Positions 57,660-64,000 of a stretch of DNA of 64,000 nucleotides are shown piece by piece. The DNA lies in NCBI RefSeq assembly GCF_963082655.1, contig NC_081555.1:21366643-21430642 (forward strand), read 5' to 3'. The notes beneath the pieces were generated by a model. It was not told the DNA's origin. It saw nothing but the letters and a program-made list of their open reading frames with translations, and ran no database searches. Position 1 is the first letter of the stretch. Every line of letters starts with the position of its first letter. The DNA is from Stomoxys calcitrans. Taxonomy: Eukaryota; Arthropoda; Insecta; Diptera; Muscidae. The position numbers and the translations under genes were made by a program.

Positions 57660-60150
57660 TAATCCTATTTTGTAAATTTGTTTGCTTTTGAATTATGAAT
57701 TATTTTTACAAAACGTTTGCTTTACTGTTAACTTTTTTTCAGGATTCACTGAAAAAGGTTGAGCCAACGATCAGCCGACATACAATTATTTTAATTTATG
57801 GCAGTACTTGGCATTGCGGATGTCAACTTGTTCTCTTTTTACATTCATTTTTTGTTTACGTTTTCTCCTATTTGATGACATTTTTAATCGGCAGATTTGA
57901 CATCCTTAATGATGTTCATGGGGCCTATCCATTTTGTGTTTTCGCAAGTGACCTAACCTTCTATTAGTGAATCCTCACTTTTAATTTAATTTATTTGTGT
58001 TTTTTAATGTTTTAGTGTTATCTCATTTTCTTCTCATTCCTCTAGAGAAAGAAGTAAAATGAAAAGTCAGATTTATATACGTTGCAACACATAGCCTTTT
58101 TTGGTGAGTAGGACGGGTCATCTACTTTCTTCTACTGTCTTCCAGTGTTTATAGCAATGTTTTATTTTAAACGCTGGATTTAATGGCTCACTTTACAAAA
58201 TCTGTGACGAGAGCCTTAAATCCGGTAAACGGGGTTTTAGTACTTTATAGTGCAGTACAGTTCTGGGACCGAATTACCGCATACGTGATCAAGTCCGCTT
58301 TCGTATCGAAAGATATTTCAACTCGTATTTGTATTTAATGGAAGTTATGCCACTTGTATATACATTTTTATGTCAAAGTTTTTATAACTAATGAACGATT
58401 TAATTACTCGCGTTCTGAAATTTCAAAAATTCTCCTTCAATAAAAAGATACAAAATCCATAATAGAGAAATTTCGAACGATTTTACTCATCCACGTGTAC
58501 TGTTATTCGGCCCCTGGATAAATTACCATTGTGATTTGCTATTGTGAATGGCCAAATAAAATTAAAACCAGTTATTTAAAAATTTAGTGCACAAATCTAA
58601 ATAGATTTTTTTTGACTTCTTTTCCCACACATTTTTTGCATATTTTATTTATTTATTTTATAAATATTTTCGTTTTTTTTCCTTGTATAGTTTTGACAGG
58701 TAGTTACCACCTCATGGCAAACAAAAAGACTTGCATTGAAAACTTTTTTGCGTTTTATTTCTGTCCTTCATGGCTTGTCTATCCAGTACTAAAATAACAC
58801 ACAGTTAATGTAACAAGCAAGATCGTGAACGAAAAAGTCAACTATTCGATTTTCAGTCGATTTCGATTTGTCGACTTTTTTATGCGGATTTTACTTTGCA
58901 CGGCACATCTGATGCATGGTTATTGTAATAGTATTGGTGAAAACAAAGGTGCATGCGTCACATGTCACATTACCATCAGTCATGACTGATTTTTCTCGAT
59001 GAATGGCGTCTATCGATTATCGTTTACAAAGAAATGTGTAATCATTAATTGGCAGATATAGAAAAAACAGTTTCTGTGCCAAATAAAGTTATAAAATGAA
59101 TAGTAAGTCTGAAACATTACATAAAATTAAAGAAAAAAATCGATGTACAGTTTTTGGCAAAAGCTGTAAAAAACACTGACACACGATGAGTAAGATAATG
59201 ATGTGCCGTCTAAAAGGGCAATTTCACAAAAATTGGATGATCAATTAGTCGACTTTCAGTGTGACGAAGTAAATGTTATGCTGAATTTATATGGCACTTC
59301 TGATGTAGAGTCATTGTAATAGTATTGGTGAAACCAAAGACGTATTCGCCACATGTACACACAACCATCAGTCATGGCTGAAAATCTAATTCATTTGTTT
59401 TTTTATGAATAACGTCTATCGATTACCGTTTAATTGACAGATATTGACAAATACATTCTGTGATAAATAAGGTTAAGAAATGAGAAGTAAAGTATGAAAA
59501 ATTAAATAAAATCAAAGAAATGGAAAATTCGATTACCATTTTTGGCAAAACTTGTAATCAACACGTATACACGATGAGTACGATCATGATGTGCCGTCTA
59601 AAAGGGCCATTAGTTTGTAAGTTTCGTGCTAGCTAGAGTAGATTTACCATGTTAAGGTTGGTACTATATTAGCTTTTCACGATATTTTCGCCTATTACTT
59701 TTCCAGGTATTAGATTTTAAAGCAAAAAACTTGCTGATTTCATTCAGTAGGACTTTCCCCTAATACTTATGGTAAAATTTTAATAAAATTGTACCATTGT
59801 TATTTTCGTAATGTTTCAAAAAAGTTATTGCGGAAAATAGGGGTTTCAACGGTGAAAAATTAATAAAGTACCAGTACCATAAGTTAGCCATTACATATTA
59901 TATATGTTTTGTTTTTTTTTGGCATTTTGCTCACAATAAGCAGAGTACAATATAATTACAATGACCACTTATCATGATGTACCATGTAAGTTGGTCATTA
60001 TATGTTATTATATGTATTGTTATGTTATGTATGTAAGAATATAAATTCTGTAAGAATATAAATAAAAAAAATTATGTTACGTTATAACGTTACGAATAAC
60101 GTGTCGCGAATGTCAAATTATCTGAAGGCCCCCTATCAACTAATCTAAGT
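57660..60150. other. Spacer with a tandem duplication near 59 kb
   Basis: No supported gene. About 58850-59230 and 59240-59615 are diverged tandem copies of roughly 370 bp. They share tcattgtaatagtattggtg, accatcagtcatg-ctga, gtctatcgatta-cgttta and gatgtgccgtctaaaagggc in the same order. The open frame at 57695-57967 has a plausible upstream acceptor (tttttcag) but no known domain. Confidence 0.45.
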
Positions 60151-60668
60151 TTAATTTATCGTTCAGCGAGATATCGATTTTTTCATTTCTCTAAAATCGA
60201 ATTCAATTTCAATCAAAGTGTGAAGTAAAGTGAAGAACTGAAAATTAAAATTAAGTGTTTAAGTGTTTATTGAGAATAAGACAAAGTACAAATACTTCGA
60301 AACAAGTTTGTATTGATGTATTGAAGATTATAAGATTGAAGATATAAGATTATTATTGCGAAAAGCTGTGGCTAATTTTGTCTTTGGCTGGTCGGACGTC
60401 GACGTCGGTCGGTCGGTCTTTTGTGTTTCGTGTTTTGTATATCTTCATAGATAAAAAATATGTGAATGCGAAAAAAGAATAAATAATAATTGAAAAATAA
60501 TAAAAAAAGCTGTGAGTGCTACAAATGAAAATAAAAAAGATTTTATGAAAACAGCACCCAAATCAAAGAAGGAATTATTTTGTGGGGTTTGATTAAATGT
60601 TGGTCCTATGCAAAGTTTACAAAAACAATTAAGGGATTGGCCAAAACGCTTATCGGTGACACTTGGAG
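60150..60668 (+). CDS. Possible 5' UTR and first coding exon of an unidentified gene
   Basis: From about 60150 the sequence has leader texture. An ATG at 60608 opens MQSLQKQLRDWPKRLSVTLG, and the exon ends at GGAG followed by a GTGAGT donor (60669-60674), phase 1. The peptide is basic and helical and unlike a random frame, but it is too short to name. The next exon is not found before the window ends, so the gene would extend to the right. Only 60608-60668 would be coding. Upstream ATGs in the leader (for example 60525, 60545) open very short frames. Confidence 0.4.
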
Positions 60669-60679
60669 GTGAGTTCAAT

Positions 60680-61735
60680 AAGATGTTTAAGGAAAATAAT
60701 ATTTACACATGTGTATATAAAGAACCAAATGTTATTGGTTTTATCCACAATCAATCATACTTTTTTTCTTATTGGATTGTCTTGCATTTCTTCCGGTGTG
60801 GTCTTTGGGGTTTTTTTTATCTACTTCTTTAGTAGTTTTCTGGTTACATTTTATTCTTCAGCATGTATCATACATTGTTACTTACATACGAAAGAGAGGG
60901 AGAGAGAGAGAACAAGAAAATGTTTATTTGTACAAAAGAATGTGTTTTTGATGTGGGCGAAGATCTATGTTGGTCATTAGAGGCTTATGCAAAATAACAA
61001 TAAGCAATTTTATGAAAATTAGTTAATTGTATGGCATTATTGTATCGATAACGTAAAGAAAATACTAAGGCTTAATATATACAGCACGGTACTACGTTTC
61101 CAATTACCATGGTCATGAGATATCGAACATACATTCAAACATTTGTGCTACCCCCCACATCACCTACTCGTCTTTACACCCATTCCTCATTTATTAGTCA
61201 TTCGGCAACGCAGAAACTCATTGACTGTCATTCATCGTTTTTTGCTGCTTTTCATTATTTGGTTGCAATTTTGTTTAATCGGCGAGACAAAAAAATTTCA
61301 TATTTTTGGCGTCGTCTTTTCGCCTTTATTTTGTGTGTTTTTGTGCGCCTGCTTGTCTTTTGCTTTGCCTCTCCTGCCTCTTTTGATAAACCACAAAGTT
61401 TATATTCAATACAACCCCCTGAAAAGTTTTGTTTACATTTTTATTTGTGTTAAGCAGAAGAATGAAAAATGAGACAAGGCATGAAAACAAGAAAATAAAG
61501 GCTCACGTTTTTGTTCTAAAAACAATTTTTTTTTATAAAACTTCACAGGGTGTTATAGTGCGTGTTGTTTCAATGTTTTTTTTGGTTTTATTTTGGCGTT
61601 ACGTTATACAGTAATTGTAAAAGCTTCATTAACAATGGTAGCAGGAAAGAAATTATCTGATTTATTTCTGTTTGCAATAGGAATATATATTCAATTGAAA
61701 CTGTAGTTTATAGGATTACAAAAACAAACCCTAAG
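60680..61735. other. No further exon recognised
   Basis: T-rich DNA, with a gagagggagagagagag run near 60892-60910. The open frames at 60663-60980 and 61109-61472 have no domain and overlap each other in different frames. Confidence 0.4.
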
Positions 61736-61737
61736 CT

Positions 61738-62058
61738 TTATATTAGACATCTGTCAATGGTTTTGCGCAAACAGGGAGGACCGAAAAATGAATTGTAGGA
61801 AAACATTCGAGGGGAAACGCACAAGTACGAATCGCTAGAAGAAATCTTCTTCGATTTGTGATTGAATGGTGTCAGAGGCATACCCAAAGATTTCAATTCC
61901 CTTGGAAAGTGTAAAGCATTTCCTAGCTTTGCTAACTCATCTACTCCACAATTCCATTGGATATCTCTGCGGTTCGGCAACCATAAAAATCTGCGAGAGT
62001 CGAGGCCGGGTTTACAATTAAGAAATTCGTTGTCCAGAGATTTAATGGCTGCCTGGGT
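61738..62058 (-). mobile_element. LINE RNase H fragment
   Basis: Minus strand: DTQAAIKSLDNEFLNCKPGL, then LWLPNRRDIQWNCGVDELAK and LGNALHFPRELKSLGMPLTP. This is the C-terminal half of a LINE RNase H domain (SDSQAAIKSL and WVPGHRDI-GN-ADELA-type landmarks). It is cut at its upstream end by the hAT insertion at 62067, whose target duplication is GTCGTGAG. Confidence 0.8.
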
Positions 62059-62189
62059 GTCGTGAGCAGTGTTGCCGTTTTTGGTAGCTTCCTACCAAAA
62101 TTGGTAGGTTTTTATTCTCTTGGTAGGCTGACCTCAATTTTTGGTAGGTTTTTTTAAACATATAAATACCAAGTTAATTTTGGATATGC

Positions 62190-62430
62190 CTGGAGTCGAT
62201 TACCTTTCACCAGTCCTAAGCCTATCTGAACACTATTATAGTACCCGATGTTTGGAGGATGGACAGTCTGTTCCCGCTACTGAAACCTGAAAAGGACACG
62301 AGCAAGGGGGAGTCGTACAGACCGATCTCCCTTCTCTCATCAGTAGCCAAGATACACGAGGGACTACTCCTCACGTTGAACAATTTCCATTCGCTTAGCA
62401 TCAGCATGCATTTCGAAGGCTGCATAGGAC
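62190..62430 (+). mobile_element. LINE reverse transcriptase fragment inside the hAT element
   Basis: Plus strand: PLLKPEKDTSKGESYRPISL, LSSVAKIHEGLLLTLNNFHS and a tail corresponding to the QHGFR region. It is the inverted relative of 56930-57350, but begins later in the RT. Confidence 0.8.
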
Positions 62431-62605
62431 TACAACTGCTCTATATACCATCACCGTACACGTACACATGTTGTGCTGAGAAAGATACATTGAACTAACC
62501 ATTTAATGCTTTTGGACATTGTGGATAGATAAATTGCTACGAACACTAATGTGAGACTAAGGGAGCTTTCTATTCGGTCATGTGGCGGCTACGGACACTT
62601 TGTTA

Positions 62606-62960
62606 TCATTGGTAGACTAATTTGCACAAATTTTTTCTAAACCGACTGTGCGTCACTTGTTTAACTGCCCAATTCCCTTGGAAGGTGCAAAGCCCACTCA
62701 ATCCCATGACAGCATCTTCCCTCCTTAACAAATTCAAAGGAACAGTGTTGGTTTCATCGTAGCTCTCCGATGAGGATGAATCCATCAAAACTGTTAAGAA
62801 CCCGATAATTGCTCTTTTCTTGGTGTCTGGAAGGATATAATGTTTTAATTTATCAAGATTTTCCAAATAATTCCGCAAATTTTGCTCTTACCTTCTAATG
62901 TAGAAAATTGCAACTTCATTTGTCGAGTTTTCTGTATTGAGACATATTTAATAATTACCA
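62606..62960 (-). pseudogene. Unknown protein fragment, copy 2, inside the hAT element
   Basis: Minus strand. Sequence encoding LQKTRQMKLQFSTLE is followed by an intron-like gtaaga...ccttccag of about 65 bases. The frame then reads DTKKRAIIGFLTVLMDSSSS, ESYDETNTVPLNLLRREDAV and MGLSGLCTFQGN. Read without splicing, it gives a continuous frame from MRNYLENLDKLKH. Family not recognised. The intron-like feature suggests capture of genomic DNA from a spliced gene rather than from mRNA. Confidence 0.45.
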
Positions 62961-63416
62961 ATAAGCAATATTAAATTTTTTCTTATCGAGAGATCAGTAT
63001 AAAGGCGGACGGACATGTCTACATCTTATAAGAATAACGACGATATAGTATTACTTTGCAGCGTTGAAAATATATAATTTAATGTGTTCCATAAAGAATT
63101 GCAAAACTGCCAACTTTTCGTAGGTGGGTATAAAAACCACATACCGCATTTTTGTCTTGTTGAATATTTGATCGGGATTGGTAGAATTTTTCTTAAATTT
63201 TGGTAGGAAATAATTTTCAAGAGTGGCAACACTGGTCGTGAGTAACGGTAAAGTTATCATTGGTTCGTGAACAAAAATGATAAGCTCTGTATGGTATGAA
63301 ATATAGAGAATATGATATTGGTATATAGGTAACTAAACTAAAAAACTGTTTGTTCAACCCTGTGCCATAGTTAGTTAAGCCAATTTCTCTGTGTCCTTTT
63401 ATAAATTAGCTGTGTA

Positions 63417-63648
63417 TTGTGTTGCCCAAAAAGTAATTGCGGATTTTTCATATAGTCAGCGTTGACAAATTTTTTCACAGATTGTAACTCTGTAATTGCA
63501 TTCTTTCTTCTGTCGGTTATCAGCTTTTACTTTTAGCTTGCTTTAGAAAAAAAGTGTAAAAAAGTATATTTTATTAAAGTTCATTTAAAGTTTTATCAAA
63601 AATGCATTTACTTTTAAAAAATCCGCAATTACTTTTTGGGCAACCCAA
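63417..63648 (+). mobile_element. Mariner-type MITE, copy 3
   Basis: A 232 bp element flanked by TA (63415-63416, 63649-63650). Left end TTGTGTTGCCCAAAAAGTAA has one change from the family and the right end is canonical. Same orientation as copy 1. Confidence 0.9.
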
Positions 63649-63650
63649 TA

Positions 63651-64000
63651 GTTCATACAATCGTTTAAATGAAAAAAAGCGTCATTCACAATAGCTTCGC
63701 TATTTTAAATTATCTACGATACAACAGCAGACATCAATTAAAATATGAATTTTTCTGCCACATTGTACCAACCTATCTTGAGTTCCAATTTATTATAGAC
63801 TTATTTATTTTTTAATATGCTCATCTTTGTTGTAATATGTTGATATAAACAAAATAACACATTAATTGATTGAAAAAATATTGTTACTCATTCACGATAG
63901 CTCTATTTACGTTCTTATTTTGAATTGTTCAACTTACATTAGCTGCGAGATTAATTTAAATACGATTTATGTTTGCCACCTTGTACCTACCTTTTGTTCC
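63651..64000. other. No gene recognised at the right edge
   Basis: AT-rich sequence with two related phrases (attcacaatagcttcgctatttt near 63685 and attcacgatagctctattt near 63891), about 205 bases apart, suggesting an old tandem duplication. It runs off the window. Confidence 0.4.

Larger units (their letters stand above)
62067..63234. mobile_element. hAT element with captured sequences
   Basis: A 1,168 bp element flanked by perfect 8 bp duplications GTCGTGAG (62059-62066, 63235-63242). Its ends CAGTGTTGCCGTTTTTGG and (rc of right end) CAGTGTTGCCACTCTTGA are typical of hAT, with subterminal TTGGTAGG/CCTACCAA repeats near both ends. No hAT transposase (no dimerisation domain) was found. Instead the interior holds an RT fragment (62190-62430), an unknown spliced fragment (62606-62960) and a short frame near the right end (63051-63260 minus). 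The first two are shared with 56.3-57.2 kb. Confidence 0.88.

Overview
The window is nuclear DNA from a dipteran fly, most likely a calyptrate (muscid-type) fly. The evidence is a ribosomal protein gene nearly identical to the insect RpL17 family, GT-AG introns, polyglutamine and polyasparagine runs, very AT-rich spacers, and a dense load of jockey/I-like LINE fragments, mariner and hAT elements, a tRNA-derived SINE and the dispersed 110-130 bp repeat families typical of large muscid genomes. The species cannot be fixed from sequence alone.

Only two genes are well supported. RpL17 is on the minus strand (coding exons 516-995 and 6105-6185, TOP-type leader exon near 6446-6474). Its 5.1 kb intron holds a 2 kb A-rich tract, a near-perfect 203 bp inverted-repeat mariner derivative and, most interestingly, three tandem H/ACA-box snoRNA candidates. 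The second gene is on the plus strand and encodes a Myb/SANT-like DNA-binding protein (coding exons 44679-45071 and 49406-50506). A probable leader exon ending at 9409 would give it a first intron of about 35 kb. Its reading frame reaches a TAG at 50504 and then stays open in the same frame for another 140 codons, so it is a candidate for programmed stop-codon readthrough. A third gene may start near 60.2 kb, with a short first coding exon at 60608-60668.

Layout. 1-6.5 kb: RpL17. 6.5-9 kb: intergenic DNA with a probable plus-strand leader exon at its right end. 9.4-44.6 kb: one large putative intron filled with dispersed repeats (12-13.8, 15-16.2, 19.4-19.9, 25.1-25.5, 35.9-36.7, 38.8-39.1 kb), SINE copies, LINE pieces (16.7, 20, 25.5, 27.3, 39.4 kb), a 114 bp tandem array (25.9-26.3 kb) and a palindromic minisatellite of about 3 kb (31.0-34.3 kb). 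45.1-49.4 kb: second intron with LINE debris and a 27 bp tandem array. 50.9-56 kb: 3' UTR and spacer with small MITEs. 56-64 kb: a duplicated cassette, one copy of which sits inside a hAT element with intact 8 bp target duplications, and the possible start of another gene.

All TE family names come from motifs read by eye. No database search was possible.
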